Below are positions 15,672-24,976 of a stretch of 64,000 bases of DNA, one piece after another (positions within the stretch are counted from its first letter, which is position 1; each line of letters starts with the position of its first letter). A program made the translations under genes and the position numbers. Origin of the DNA: a virus; IMG/VR virus record IMGVR_UViG_3300044634_004833, positions 1 to 64,000 of that record. The stretch is one strand, 5' to 3'. Below the pieces are notes generated by a model that was given only the letters and a program-made list of their open reading frames with translations, did no database searches and had not been told where the DNA came from.

Positions 15672-15998
15672 ATGCCTGTCTATGTTTTTACTTGCACCAA
15701 CTGCAATCATTATTATGAAAGTTTAGAATCATTTGATCCAACTGGGAAATACAAACAAGTTTCCTGTACTCAATGTAAATCAAAAAGAAAAAAGTTAGGC
15801 GTAACTGCTGCAGCAATTAAGTTTACAAATCCTAAAGATACAAGTAAGTTTGATAACTTTGACTATCGTGCTGGATATAATTTAGAGCAGGCTCAGAATC
15901 TAAGAAGAGAAGCCGAAAAGGAATCTCATGTTGGTTCTAGTCCGTATAATAGTATAGATGACATAAGTGGCGGCGAGCACTTTGGAGAAGTTGAATAA
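15672..15998 (+). CDS. FmdB-like zinc-ribbon protein
   Basis: A 108-residue protein with an N-terminal zinc ribbon: MPVYVFTCTNCNHYYE...CTQCKSK (CxxC...CxxC, residues 8-38), the pattern of FmdB/CxxC_CxxC_SSSS regulatory proteins. The C-terminal half is low-complexity and acidic. It is the first gene of the prkA-yeaH-spoVR run, behind GGAG at 15661. A role in nucleic-acid or protein contacts is inferred only. Confidence 0.72.
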   Translation: MPVYVFTCTNCNHYYESLESFDPTGKYKQVSCTQCKSKRKKLGVTAAAIKFTNPKDTSKFDNFDYRAGYNLEQAQNLRREAEKESHVGSSPYNSIDDISGGEHFGEVE

Positions 15999-16019
15999 TT
16001 CAAAGATTGGAGAAGTTTA

Positions 16020-18092
16020 ATGAGCAAGCTTAGTGAAATTGGAAAGAATTACAATAAAGAAGAATTTACAGTAATAAACGAAGAAATTAGCTTTGATGAG
16101 TATTTGGAAAAAATTTATAAAAATCCAAAGCTTGTTAGAACATCATATCAAAGATTGTATGATATGATTGTTTCTTGTGGTTCTTATGAAGTTGAAAAAT
16201 ATAGAAAAATAATAACACATTATAAGTTTTTTGACGATTTGTCTATACCAATTTTTGGATTGGAAGAAACTCTTGATAGATTTGTTAAGCACATTAAGGG
16301 TGCTGCGGGTTTTTATGGTACTGAAAAGAGAATTTTGCTTCTACACGGGCCGGTTGGTAGTTCCAAGAGTACGATTTGTAGATTGTTGAAGAAGGGTTTG
16401 GAAAAGTACAGTCGTACTGATGATGGTGCGTGGTATTCTTTTAAATGGGTAAATCTACCAACCGGCGCAGATGGTCTTTATGTTTCTGAAACAGATATGT
16501 GTCCTATGCACGAAGAACCTCTTCGTTTGCTTCCATTGGAAATGCGACAAGGTGTTTTAAAAGAACTAAATAAGGTTCACAGGGAACAAGCTGAAGAAAG
16601 TAGCTTGCCTACTTTGTATTCATTAAATGTTGAAGGTGAGTTAGATCCAAGATGCAAGTTTTTTATGAAGAGCTTGCTTAAAAAGTATAATGGAGACTGG
16701 GAAAAGGTTATTGAAAATCATATTCGTGTTGTAAGAATGGTTCATAGCGAATCTGACAGAGTTGGAATTGCTACATTTCAACCTAAAGATGAGAAGAATC
16801 AAGATAGCACTGAATTAACAGGTGATATTAACTTCTCTAAGATTAGTCAATTTGGTTCTGATTCAGACCCTAGAGCATTCTCTTTTGATGGAGAGCTTTG
16901 CATCGGCAACCGTGGTGTTGTCGAATTTATTGAAATGTTGAAGCTTGAGCAAGCCTTCTTATACGACTTGCTTGGAGCATCTCAAGAAAAGTCTATTAAG
17001 CCAAAGAAATTTAGTCAGATTCAAGTTGATATGGCTATTATTGGTCACACCAATCAACCTGAATTTGAGAAACTTAAGAACAATCCATTCATGGAAGCCT
17101 TGCGAGATAGAACTGTTAAGATTGATGTTCCATACCTATTAAAATGGACAGATGAATTGAAAGTCTTAGAGCAAGATTACGGCTCAGATAGAGTAAAGCA
17201 GCATGTTGCTCCTCACACATTAGAAATTGCATCTCTTTGGGCAATTCTTACAAGATTGGAAGATGACAAGGACGGAAAGCTTTCTTTGGTTGAAAAGGCC
17301 GAGCTTTATAATGACAAGATGTTGCCGGGATGGACTGAAGACAGTGTTAAGGAACTTCGTGACAAGTTTCCAAATGAAGGAATGAATGGAGGAGTTAGTG
17401 CAAGATATGTGCAAGATAAGATTGCAAATTGTCTATCAGATAGACATGATTACATAAATCCATTTATGGTTTTAAATGCTTTGCAAGATGGATTGGATAA
17501 TCATAGTTTGATTACTAATAAGGACCAAGCAAAGAGATACGCAGATTGTGTTATTTTTGCCAAGAATAAGTTAGATGATATTCTTAAGGCGGAGGTTCAA
17601 AAGGCTTTGATTGGTGATGAGGATGCCGTTGTAAGGTTGTGTGCCAATTATATTGATAATATAATGGCATACATTAACAAATCTAAGGTTAAGAATCCTT
17701 ATACTGGTAGAGAAGAAAGTCCAGATGAAAGATTCATGAGAAATATTGAATCTAAGATTGATGTTCCAGAAAATGGTGTTGATGATTTTAGGCGAATGAT
17801 CGCAGCTTTTATTGGTGAGTTAAGCCATAAAAAGAAGCAATTTCGCTGGGATTCTAATGCTTTGTTAAAGAAAGCGTTTGAAGCTAAATTATTTGAAGAT
17901 ACAAAGGATCATATTAAGCTTTCCAGTTTGCATGTTAGCGGCGCTACTGTTGTAGATGATAAGCATCAAGAGAAAATTGATGCTATAATTGAAAGGATGA
18001 AGTCTTTGGGCTACAACCAACAATCTGCAAGAGATGTGTTGGATTATGTTGGCTCAATATTCGCCCGAGGTGATTTGGCTGACCAAGATTAG
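16020..18092 (+). CDS. prkA: PrkA-family serine protein kinase (YeaG-like)
   Basis: A 690-residue PrkA homologue. An AAA+ N-terminal domain has the P-loop GPVGSSKST (about 110-118), followed by family blocks such as LPLEMRQGVLKEL, FDGELCIGNRGVVEFIEMLK and GHTNQPEF. The C-terminal part resembles the PrkA kinase domain (GGVSARYVQDKIANCL). E. coli YeaG is slightly shorter. In bacteria PrkA acts with YeaH/YhbH and SpoVR in stress and sporulation, and both partners follow here in the same order and direction. Confidence 0.94.
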   Translation: MSKLSEIGKNYNKEEFTVINEEISFDEYLEKIYKNPKLVRTSYQRLYDMIVSCGSYEVEKYRKIITHYKFFDDLSIPIFGLEETLDRFVKHIKGAAGFYGTEKRILLLHGPVGSSKSTICRLLKKGLEKYSRTDDGAWYSFKWVNLPTGADGLYVSETDMCPMHEEPLRLLPLEMRQGVLKELNKVHREQAEESSLPTLYSLNVEGELDPRCKFFMKSLLKKYNGDWEKVIENHIRVVRMVHSESDRVGIATFQPKDEKNQDSTELTGDINFSKISQFGSDSDPRAFSFDGELCIGNRGVVEFIEMLKLEQAFLYDLLGASQEKSIKPKKFSQIQVDMAIIGHTNQPEFEKLKNNPFMEALRDRTVKIDVPYLLKWTDELKVLEQDYGSDRVKQHVAPHTLEIASLWAILTRLEDDKDGKLSLVEKAELYNDKMLPGWTEDSVKELRDKFPNEGMNGGVSARYVQDKIANCLSDRHDYINPFMVLNALQDGLDNHSLITNKDQAKRYADCVIFAKNKLDDILKAEVQKALIGDEDAVVRLCANYIDNIMAYINKSKVKNPYTGREESPDERFMRNIESKIDVPENGVDDFRRMIAAFIGELSHKKKQFRWDSNALLKKAFEAKLFEDTKDHIKLSSLHVSGATVVDDKHQEKIDAIIERMKSLGYNQQSARDVLDYVGSIFARGDLADQD

Positions 18093-18103
18093 GAGATCTG
18101 AAC

Positions 18104-18331
18104 ATGGTTACGAATCTTAAGAACAAGTGGCTTACAAATGTTAAAAATCTTCAATTGATTGATGATTTGGACGAGCATCTTATGAATGCATGGGCATCTG
18201 ATGCTACTATCGGTGAGTTTTTGAATAGTTTGCCAGACAACTTGAAAAAAACTTTCCTAAATCTAACTTTAAATGTTCCTGTAAGGACTGATGAAGGATT
18301 TGAGATCAATCTAAATTTGCCCGCTAAGTGA
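18104..18331 (+). CDS. Hypothetical protein
   Basis: A 75-residue acidic helical protein (LIDDLDEHLMNAWASDA) of unknown family, between prkA and the yeaH homologue. GGAGATCTGAAC precedes the start. Probably part of the same operon. Confidence 0.7.
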   Translation: MVTNLKNKWLTNVKNLQLIDDLDEHLMNAWASDATIGEFLNSLPDNLKKTFLNLTLNVPVRTDEGFEINLNLPAK

Positions 18332-18345
18332 GTTAGTTTTATGGA

Positions 18346-18404
18346 TATCCTGCTTCTTTTTTATTTAAATTTGGTCACCCCAATTTATGAAAAGAAGCAG
18401 GATA
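18346..18404 (+). promoter_or_regulatory. Long hairpin around a small gene's start codon
   Basis: TATCCTGCTTCTTTT (18346-18360) pairs perfectly with AAAAGAAGCAGGATA (18390-18404), 15 bp, around a 29-base loop. The loop ends with the ATG of the small gene at 18387. It may control translation or processing within the prkA operon. No U-tract follows. Confidence 0.55.
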
Positions 18405-18557
18405 CTTACGTTATATCATTTGATATTTAAAAGTAAAAAAACTGAAAATTTTGTTTTAAGCCATATAGATTCAGTTGCTACAATTAATGGAATTAAAATT
18501 TTTTCAAACACAGAAAATGTGATTCTTGTAGAAAATGTAAATTTTTTTGAATATTAA
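18387..18557 (+). CDS. Small hypothetical protein
   Basis: A 56-residue open frame (MKRSRILTLYHLIFK...) filling the gap between the genes ending at 18331 and starting at 18572. The second half is beta-like (NGIKIFSNTENVILVENV). No ribosome-binding site is seen; the start sits in a hairpin loop. Assigned because it fills the gap and keeps normal codon use. Confidence 0.45.
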   Translation: MKRSRILTLYHLIFKSKKTENFVLSHIDSVATINGIKIFSNTENVILVENVNFFEY

Positions 18558-18571
18558 GAAAAGGGGCTGGT

Positions 18572-19750
18572 ATGCCTAGAAAAATTGGCGAAGATCACAA
18601 AGAATTCAGAGATGTAGTCTCTGGCAAGATCCGGAAAGCTCTTAAGAAGTTTGTTAAGTCCGGCTCTATATTTAGAAGCCGAGGTAAAAATGGCAAAATT
18701 TCTATTAGTATTCCGAAAATTGATATTCCTCATATCGTCTATGGAGAGAACAACTCCGGGGTCGGCAGAGGAGACGGAAACCCTGGCGACGTTATTGGAA
18801 GAGATAAAAAACAACCAGGAGGGAAAGGAAATCAAGCTGGTCAAGAAGAATCAGAAGGAATAATGATTAATCTTGAACTAGAAGATGTTTTAAAGTTCCT
18901 TCAAGATGAATTAGAATTACCCGATTTACAACCAAAACAAGATAATGTTTTCGAAGATGTAAAAATAAAATATAATAATATTTCACTAGTTGGTCCAGAA
19001 AGCTTAAGGCATACTAGAAGAACAATGTTAACCGCTTTAAAAAGAATGTGCAGTACGGACGAAATAAACAAGCTGCATTTTGTTCCTGGATACAAAGACC
19101 CCGTTAAACTAATTACTCCAATCAATAGCGATAAAAGATACCGTCAGTACAAAGAAATACGATATCCGTCAACTAATGCTTGCATAATATATGCAAGAGA
19201 TGGCTCCGCTAGTATGGATGCGGCAAAATGTGAAATTGTTTCAGACATGGCTTGGTGGATTGATGTTTGGATTAAAAGATTTTATAAGCGTGTAGAAAGA
19301 ATGTTTGTTTGGCATGATACTGTTGCACAAGAAGTTGATGAACAAAAATTTTATAAGTATAGATTCGGTGGTGGCACAACATGCTCCTCTGCTCTTAAAT
19401 TAATTTCAAAGCAGTTTGAAAATCGATTCCCTCCCAACAAGTGGAATATATATGTTTTTTATTTTACAGATGGAGAAAATTATGAAAGCGACAATTCAGA
19501 GTTTATTCAAACATTAAAAAAAGATTTTCCTCCGAACTTAGTTAATTTTGTTGGAATAACTCAAATTTACGCATACGACTATAGAAACTCTGTTTTAGAA
19601 AATGTAATAAAGGCACAAAAGGCAGATGTGCTTGGCGAAAATGTAAAAACAGCAGAAATTCCTTCAAATTCTGACACTATGAATGAAGGAAGAAACGAAG
19701 CTGTTCTTAAAGCGGTTAAAGATTTGTTAGGCAAAACAAAAATTAGTTGA
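18572..19750 (+). CDS. yeaH: YeaH/YhbH family protein (DUF444, VWA domain)
   Basis: A 392-residue YeaH/YhbH homologue. The family's N-terminus (KIGEDHKEFRDVVSGKIRKAL), a Gly-rich linker (about 60-95) and a von Willebrand A-type domain with the metal site DGSASM (about 209-214) are all present, as is FFYFTDGENYES-like strand sequence further on. It is the middle member of the conserved PrkA-YeaH-SpoVR set. AAAAGGGGCTGGT precedes the start. Confidence 0.92.
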   Translation: MPRKIGEDHKEFRDVVSGKIRKALKKFVKSGSIFRSRGKNGKISISIPKIDIPHIVYGENNSGVGRGDGNPGDVIGRDKKQPGGKGNQAGQEESEGIMINLELEDVLKFLQDELELPDLQPKQDNVFEDVKIKYNNISLVGPESLRHTRRTMLTALKRMCSTDEINKLHFVPGYKDPVKLITPINSDKRYRQYKEIRYPSTNACIIYARDGSASMDAAKCEIVSDMAWWIDVWIKRFYKRVERMFVWHDTVAQEVDEQKFYKYRFGGGTTCSSALKLISKQFENRFPPNKWNIYVFYFTDGENYESDNSEFIQTLKKDFPPNLVNFVGITQIYAYDYRNSVLENVIKAQKADVLGENVKTAEIPSNSDTMNEGRNEAVLKAVKDLLGKTKIS

Positions 19751-19757
19751 GGTTGAT

Positions 19758-21359
19758 ATGACAGAGAAATTTATGTACGGGTCTTCTTTGTTGCATGGAA
19801 GTGCAACTACTCCTGGCACTCACATGCCAAAAGAATTAGCTGTTTTAATACCAAAAATTTTACAAGATTGCAGAGACTTTGGCTTAGATTTCTATCCAAC
19901 TGTAGTTGAAATGCTTACTTATGACGAGATGTCAGAAATAGCAGCTTACGGCGGGTTCCCCAACCGCTATCCACATTGGCGCTGGGGCATGGAATATGAA
20001 GAACTTCAACGTGGATATATGTATGGACAACATAGAATATATGAATTAGTAATTAATTGCTCGCCTTGTTACATATATTGTCTTAACAGTAACACACTTC
20101 TAGACAATGTCACAGTTATTGCACATGCAACTGGTCATAATCATTTTTTTAAGAACAATATTTATTTTAAGCATACTAATACGAATATGCTTAACGAGTT
20201 GGCAAATCATGCAAGCAGAATTAGAAGGTACATGTCTCGCTGGGGCAAGGAAAGAGTTGGAGAATTTATTGATCATTTGTTAAGAATTGAAACACTTATA
20301 GATCCTACTAAAGCATGGGATGCCAGACAGATAAAAGACCCAATAATTAGGGATTCAAGGAAATATCGCTATCCCAAAAGAATTAAGATAGACAAGGACA
20401 GCATGTATATGGATACTTGGATTAATTCTAAAGAATATATAGAATCTCAAAGAGATGGTATCGAAAAGCAAGAAAAAATTGAAGGGCTTGGCATTCTACA
20501 AGATCCAGAGAGAGATATTTATGGCTGGATTAAAGATAATTGTAATTTGAAACCTTGGCAATCAGATATCATGAGCATGTTGTATGATGAAGCTTTGTAT
20601 TTTGCGCCACAGGGAATGACTAAGACTTTAAACGAAGGACTGGCTAGCTGGACAGATTATCATTTAATAGCAAAACAGGGACTATGTGCTTTGGGACAAG
20701 AAAAATATGATGATGGAATTGTTGATTATTCAATTCATAAGATGGGAGTATTGGGTGGAAAATATTCTACAAATCCATACAAGATTGGGTTTTGTTTATT
20801 ATCAGACATTGAAGAAAGATGGAACAAGGGAAGATTTGGTTCAGAGTATGAAGATTGTACAGACTGGAAGAGAAAAGAAAACTGGGACCTAAATCTGGGC
20901 TTGGGAAAAGAGAAGGTATTTGAGGTTGTAAAGCACTACAATGATATTAATTTGATTAATGAATTTTTTACTCAAGAATTTTGTGACAAATATCAATTTT
21001 TTGATTGGGAAAAACATCCAAACGGGGAATATGTAATTAAATCTAGAGATCACAGAGAAGTTAAAAAGAAGCTAATTAAAAAATATGTTAATAGAGGGCT
21101 TCCAGATATTAGATTGGTTGACCCCAACCATTTGAATAAAGGCATTATGCTTTTAGAACACAAATGGGATGGCAGGGTTTTACACAAGCCGTATCTTGTT
21201 GAAACATTGGCTTCTTTGAGATTCGTATCTGGCAAGACGGTTATGTTGGCAACAAGAAATGAAAATGAAGAAGAAGAAATATATGTTTGCGAAAATCAAG
21301 AAGTTGTGCCTATGAGCAGACAACAGTATAAAAATAATTTTGGAGTTATTATATCATGA
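19758..21359 (+). CDS. spoVR: SpoVR family protein (YcgB-like)
   Basis: A 533-residue SpoVR homologue, with family blocks FGLDFYPTVVEMLTYDEMSEIAAYGGFPNRYPHW split over residues 34-67, VIAHATGHNHFFKNN (about 115-129) and NEGLASWTDYHL (about 293-304). SpoVR acts with PrkA and YeaH/YhbH in bacteria, with unknown biochemistry. It starts 8 bases after the yeaH stop behind TTGAGGTTG. Confidence 0.93.
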   Translation: MTEKFMYGSSLLHGSATTPGTHMPKELAVLIPKILQDCRDFGLDFYPTVVEMLTYDEMSEIAAYGGFPNRYPHWRWGMEYEELQRGYMYGQHRIYELVINCSPCYIYCLNSNTLLDNVTVIAHATGHNHFFKNNIYFKHTNTNMLNELANHASRIRRYMSRWGKERVGEFIDHLLRIETLIDPTKAWDARQIKDPIIRDSRKYRYPKRIKIDKDSMYMDTWINSKEYIESQRDGIEKQEKIEGLGILQDPERDIYGWIKDNCNLKPWQSDIMSMLYDEALYFAPQGMTKTLNEGLASWTDYHLIAKQGLCALGQEKYDDGIVDYSIHKMGVLGGKYSTNPYKIGFCLLSDIEERWNKGRFGSEYEDCTDWKRKENWDLNLGLGKEKVFEVVKHYNDINLINEFFTQEFCDKYQFFDWEKHPNGEYVIKSRDHREVKKKLIKKYVNRGLPDIRLVDPNHLNKGIMLLEHKWDGRVLHKPYLVETLASLRFVSGKTVMLATRNENEEEEIYVCENQEVVPMSRQQYKNNFGVIIS

Positions 21360-21469
21360 GTATTTTATTTTATTTTTTAATTTTTGCTTTAGTTTTGTAC
21401 TGTTTTGTACCACCTCTTCCAACCAATGATGTTCCAACTCCGGTCGAAGACTCGGAAGATTCGGACTAG
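21356..21469 (+). CDS. Small single-pass membrane peptide
   Basis: A 37-residue peptide whose ATG overlaps the spoVR stop (ATGA). Residues 2-17 ([16 protein letters not shown]) are a transmembrane segment, followed by a Pro-rich and acidic tail (VEDSEDSD). Function unknown. Translational coupling to spoVR is likely. Confidence 0.55.
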   Translation: MSILFYFLIFALVLYCFVPPLPTNDVPTPVEDSEDSD

Positions 21470-21515
21470 ATTCAGCCTAATTTTTTCGTATACTTTCTTT
21501 CGAAGAGGAATTTTT

Positions 21516-22871
21516 ATGCGAAATGTTGGGTTTGAGCATCTTCATTTACACACCGATTACTCCCTCCTGGACGGATTTGGTCAGTGTGAAGAATATTCTG
21601 AACATTGGCATCATCATGGACAATATTTCTGTGTGTCTGATCATGGAATGATGGGGGCCGTTCCCAGACAGATTAAAGCATGTGATGAAATAAATGATAA
21701 GCATGGCAAGGGTAAGCTGAATCCCATATTTGCTATAGAGCTTTATGTAAACAGAATGCATAGTGAAGCCACTCCTACGGAGGAGGCTAGGGATAATTTT
21801 ATTGCACAACTAGGTCCAGAAGAGCTTAGTGAATTTAAGATAAAAGGAAGTCACTTGCTGGCCATAGCCACAACACAGCAAGGATATTCTAATCTTGTAC
21901 AGCTTTCATCGTGGGGCTTTCTAAATGGATTTTATAGTAAGCCAAGAGTTAATTATGAGATGCTTCAAAAGCACAAAGAAGGAATTATTTTTACTTCTTG
22001 TTGTTATGCAAGTGAGATAGGAAGGGCTTTTGATAAAAAGGGACCAGAAGCAGCAGAGGAAGTACTGGTCCGATATATGAACATGTTTCAAGGTCAATTT
22101 TACCTTGAAATAATGATGTTAGATTTTAAAAAGCAGAAACCATATGATCAATTCATTATAAGTATGAAAGATAAGTATAAGTTGCCGATAATATTATCAC
22201 AAGATGTTCATTATTGCAAGAAAGAAGATTCTCATTATCAGCGTCTTATGTTGATGATTCAAACCAAGAGAACCATTCCTGAAATCAATAAAATGATTGC
22301 AGAAAATGAGATGCAAGATTTATTTGAATTACAGGATACAAATTTATGGATGAAGACAGAAGAGGAATTGAATGAATTTTGGCAAGAGAAATACACTGAT
22401 ATTATTCCTTTGGAAATATTTGAAGAAGCAAAAGCTACTACTGTAAAAATATGTGAAATGGCAAAAGGTGTTGAGATTGATCGAAGCATAAAATTCCCTA
22501 TTCAAGATGATGAAAAAAGAGCTTTGGCTCAAGCTATAGGTGATGGATTTAAGTTTAGAAATCTTAGCACCAAAGGAGAATACGGAAGAAGGGTGAGCGA
22601 AGAATTTGATATTATTACAAGAAAAGGATTTGCCAGTTATTTTCTTGTTCAAAAGAAAATGACGGATGAAGCACGAAGAGTATGTCCTGAGTTGTTGGGC
22701 TGGGGCGATGGCAGAGAGGCTGTCGGGCCTGGAAGGGGATCTGGAGCTGGTAGTTTGATTTTGTATCTTCTTGGTGTTACTGATGTAGATCCAATAAAAC
22801 ACGGTTTACTTTTTTCAAGATTTCTTAGCGAAGCTAGAGGTGGCAAGCAAATTAAATTGAAGTTCACCTAA
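21516..22871 (+). CDS. dnaE: DNA polymerase III alpha subunit, N-terminal half (split DnaE)
   Basis: A 451-residue protein covering the DnaE PHP domain ([11 protein letters not shown] at 8-18, VSDHGMM) and the first palm part up to the [10 protein letters not shown] block (about 404) and [13 protein letters not shown]. Intact DnaE would continue into the PDxDxD catalytic motif. Here the gene stops (GKQIKLKFT), and the rest is encoded 2.6 kb downstream at 25518. ATG 21516 follows GAGGAA. No intein junction residues are seen, so the two chains must associate without splicing. Together they are the replicative polymerase. Confidence 0.9.
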   Translation: MRNVGFEHLHLHTDYSLLDGFGQCEEYSEHWHHHGQYFCVSDHGMMGAVPRQIKACDEINDKHGKGKLNPIFAIELYVNRMHSEATPTEEARDNFIAQLGPEELSEFKIKGSHLLAIATTQQGYSNLVQLSSWGFLNGFYSKPRVNYEMLQKHKEGIIFTSCCYASEIGRAFDKKGPEAAEEVLVRYMNMFQGQFYLEIMMLDFKKQKPYDQFIISMKDKYKLPIILSQDVHYCKKEDSHYQRLMLMIQTKRTIPEINKMIAENEMQDLFELQDTNLWMKTEEELNEFWQEKYTDIIPLEIFEEAKATTVKICEMAKGVEIDRSIKFPIQDDEKRALAQAIGDGFKFRNLSTKGEYGRRVSEEFDIITRKGFASYFLVQKKMTDEARRVCPELLGWGDGREAVGPGRGSGAGSLILYLLGVTDVDPIKHGLLFSRFLSEARGGKQIKLKFT

Positions 22872-22902
22872 TTAGCACCCTATAATATTTAGAGGTGTAT
22901 TT

Positions 22903-23424
22903 ATGCATGTATTTTTTAAAGATTTGTTTGATAAAGAAAGATGTGAATTATTATCTAAAGTTTTAATGGATGCTTATGATAAAGGGTCTGTAAATTACGA
23001 AGGAGTTAACAATGCTCATTATGGCAACTCATATGGAATAGGATGTTTGCCAGAATATGAAGTTATTTTAAGAGAACTAACTCCGATTATAATGGAAAAA
23101 ACTGGATATACAAATATAGCAGTAGAAAATTCTTATTCTAGAATTTACAGAAATGGAGGTCGGTTAGAAAAACATATTGATAGAGAAGGATTGGATTTGA
23201 CTCTTACTGTTTGTACTTATAACGATATAAACAAGCCTTGGCCTCTTTATGTAAGATGCATAGATGGTGTAGTTAGAGAATTTGAAACAGGTGTTGGCGA
23301 TGGGGCTTTAATTTTAGGCACAAAAATGGAACATTGGAGAGATCCATTGGTGTGCGACGATAACCAAAAAGTTTTGCAATCTTTTTTTCATTGGAGAATA
23401 CAACATGCTAAAAAAATCTTTTGA
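22903..23424 (+). CDS. 2OG-Fe(II) oxygenase-like protein
   Basis: A 173-residue protein with a double-stranded beta-helix pattern. HID (about residue 87) could supply the iron-binding HxD, and His in GTKMEHWRDP (about 147) the distal ligand, followed by HWRIQ. 2OG-Fe(II) dioxygenases hydroxylate proteins or nucleic acids. The start overlaps nothing upstream, and its 3' end overlaps the next oxygenase gene by 20 bases. Substrate unknown. Confidence 0.7.
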   Translation: MHVFFKDLFDKERCELLSKVLMDAYDKGSVNYEGVNNAHYGNSYGIGCLPEYEVILRELTPIIMEKTGYTNIAVENSYSRIYRNGGRLEKHIDREGLDLTLTVCTYNDINKPWPLYVRCIDGVVREFETGVGDGALILGTKMEHWRDPLVCDDNQKVLQSFFHWRIQHAKKIF

Positions 23425-24277
23425 TGATGATTGGAAATGGTGGCTTTGGACTTATGTAAAGCAAACAAAAAATAAAGAAGATTTGTTTACAATTCTTTTA
23501 AATTCAGAATTTGATTGGGATTTAATATCCAAAGAACTTAATTATTCTCCTTTAAAGAAAATGAATAATTTAAGAAAAAATAGACAAAAGAAGTTTGAAG
23601 AAGAAGGCAATGAAATTTATGTAACAAATCTTTATAAAACTTTGTCTGATAATCCTAGAGTTCATAGGGTTGAAACTCATAAGGCAGAAATATACGAAGT
23701 TGATGATTTTATTGGAAAAACAGATTGTGATACAATTATAGAAATTATGTCGTCGAATCTTACTCCATCTACTGTTACAAATCCAAAAGAAGATATTGCT
23801 TATGTAAGAACATCATCAACATCTCATTTAGATAAGAATTCTAGTCCATATATTAGACAAATAAATGACATGATTCATAAATTTATGAATATCTCAATAG
23901 AGCAAGGAGAGGAAGTTCAGGCTCAAAGATATTTGCCCGGGCAAGAATTTAAAGAACATACGGATTGGTTTGATTCGAGTTTGGATTATAATCAGGTCCA
24001 TCTTACTTCGGGGCAAAGGACTTGGACTTTGATGATTTATCTGAATGATGTTGAAGAGGGCGGGGAAACAGAATTTACTGAATTAGGATATAGTTTTAAG
24101 CCCAAGAAAGGCAAGGCTATAGTTTGGAATAATCTTTATCAAAATAAACAAGGGAATCCTTTTACAAAACACGCTGGAAAGCCAGTCATAAAAGGTGTAA
24201 AAAACATCATAACAAAGTGGTTCAGAGAAAAAAGCACGGTTCCACCTGTTGTAGAGATGCTTCCAAATTCTCCTTGA
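23405..24277 (+). CDS. Prolyl 4-hydroxylase-like 2OG-Fe(II) dioxygenase
   Basis: A 290-residue protein. The C-terminal 180 residues match P4H-type dioxygenases: EVDDFIGKTDCDTII, iron ligands HTD (about 184-186), EEGGETEFTELGYSFKPKKG, His in FTKHAGKPV (about 258) and the 2OG-binding Lys in VIKGVKNIITKWF. The N-terminal 90 residues are helical and unknown. The target (protein Pro, or a nucleotide) cannot be told. It lies inside the split dnaE gap. Confidence 0.85.
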   Translation: MLKKSFDDDWKWWLWTYVKQTKNKEDLFTILLNSEFDWDLISKELNYSPLKKMNNLRKNRQKKFEEEGNEIYVTNLYKTLSDNPRVHRVETHKAEIYEVDDFIGKTDCDTIIEIMSSNLTPSTVTNPKEDIAYVRTSSTSHLDKNSSPYIRQINDMIHKFMNISIEQGEEVQAQRYLPGQEFKEHTDWFDSSLDYNQVHLTSGQRTWTLMIYLNDVEEGGETEFTELGYSFKPKKGKAIVWNNLYQNKQGNPFTKHAGKPVIKGVKNIITKWFREKSTVPPVVEMLPNSP

Positions 24278-24288
24278 TGAGGCGTTAA

Positions 24289-24543
24289 ATGCGTCAGAAA
24301 TTTGAAGACTTTGCTAAAGAAAACGAAGTTGAACTTTGTTTTTGTGATGGTCATGACAATGCAATAATAGGACTAGGCAGAAAATTTAATACATTTTCTG
24401 TTATTTACAGCACAAAAATTGTATTGCAAAATTTAATGGCTGATATGGACTATGATGATGCTGTAGAATATTTTGAATACAACATCATAGGAGCTTATGT
24501 TGGGGAGAGTACTCCAACATTTTCTCTAGACGAGGATTTTTAA
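24289..24543 (+). CDS. Conserved phage-type hypothetical protein
   Basis: An 84-residue protein (AIIGLGRKFNTFSVIYS...YDDAVEYFEYNIIGAYVGE). The pattern recalls small proteins common in phages, but the function is unknown. Its N-terminus (KFEDFAKENE) loosely resembles the shared tag and is not counted here. It starts 12 bases after the P4H-like gene. Confidence 0.7.
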   Translation: MRQKFEDFAKENEVELCFCDGHDNAIIGLGRKFNTFSVIYSTKIVLQNLMADMDYDDAVEYFEYNIIGAYVGESTPTFSLDEDF

Positions 24544-24544
24544 C

Positions 24545-24976
24545 ATGAGCACGAGAGTTAGCCATTCCTATAGAACTGGAAAAGAATATTCTCATTTTTT
24601 TGAGGATGTTGCTGATGGATTATATCATATTGAAAAAGAACAAAAAAATTTAGTTAATTTAACATTAACATTAGAAGACGTTATTTCTATTGCTAAGTCT
24701 GTTAATATTGAAGAATTAACAAGGCAGTCAAGCATATCAGATGATCAAATAAAAAAATATGTTTTTGAAGAATATAATAAAAATAAATTAAAAATTGGAT
24801 TGTCATTTTGTTGGCTTTCAACAGTATATGGCAATTCTGAATTGTCTGATGAACAAAGGATAGAAAAAGGAATTTGTTATTATTCTAAAATAAGAGAAAA
24901 AATAAAAGAAACCCTAAATGTTGCCGAATCATATAGGGTTTCTCAAATAAGTTTTGGTTTAGAATGTATTAAATAA
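24545..24976 (+). CDS. Hypothetical helical protein
   Basis: A 143-residue helical protein (TLTLEDVISIAKSVNIEELTRQ) of unknown family. It starts 2 bases after the preceding stop. Its 3' end overlaps the convergent tagged gene and carries that gene's terminator hairpin (24894-24943). Confidence 0.65.
   Translation: MSTRVSHSYRTGKEYSHFFEDVADGLYHIEKEQKNLVNLTLTLEDVISIAKSVNIEELTRQSSISDDQIKKYVFEEYNKNKLKIGLSFCWLSTVYGNSELSDEQRIEKGICYYSKIREKIKETLNVAESYRVSQISFGLECIK
24894..24943 (-). terminator. Terminator for the minus-strand tagged gene, inside an opposing gene
   Basis: AGAAACCCTA (24907-24916) pairs with TAGGGTTTCT (24934-24943). On the minus strand the stem is followed by TTTTATTTTTTCT, a good U-tract. 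It lies 26 bases past the end of the gene 24969-25475 (-) and within the coding sequence of the gene at 24545. Confidence 0.7.

Noticed and set aside
24289-24543. An eleventh capsid-tagged protein (KFEDFAKENE)
   Set aside because: The residue after F is Ala, not a large hydrophobic one, and the rest looks like a common small phage protein where this segment is part of the fold.
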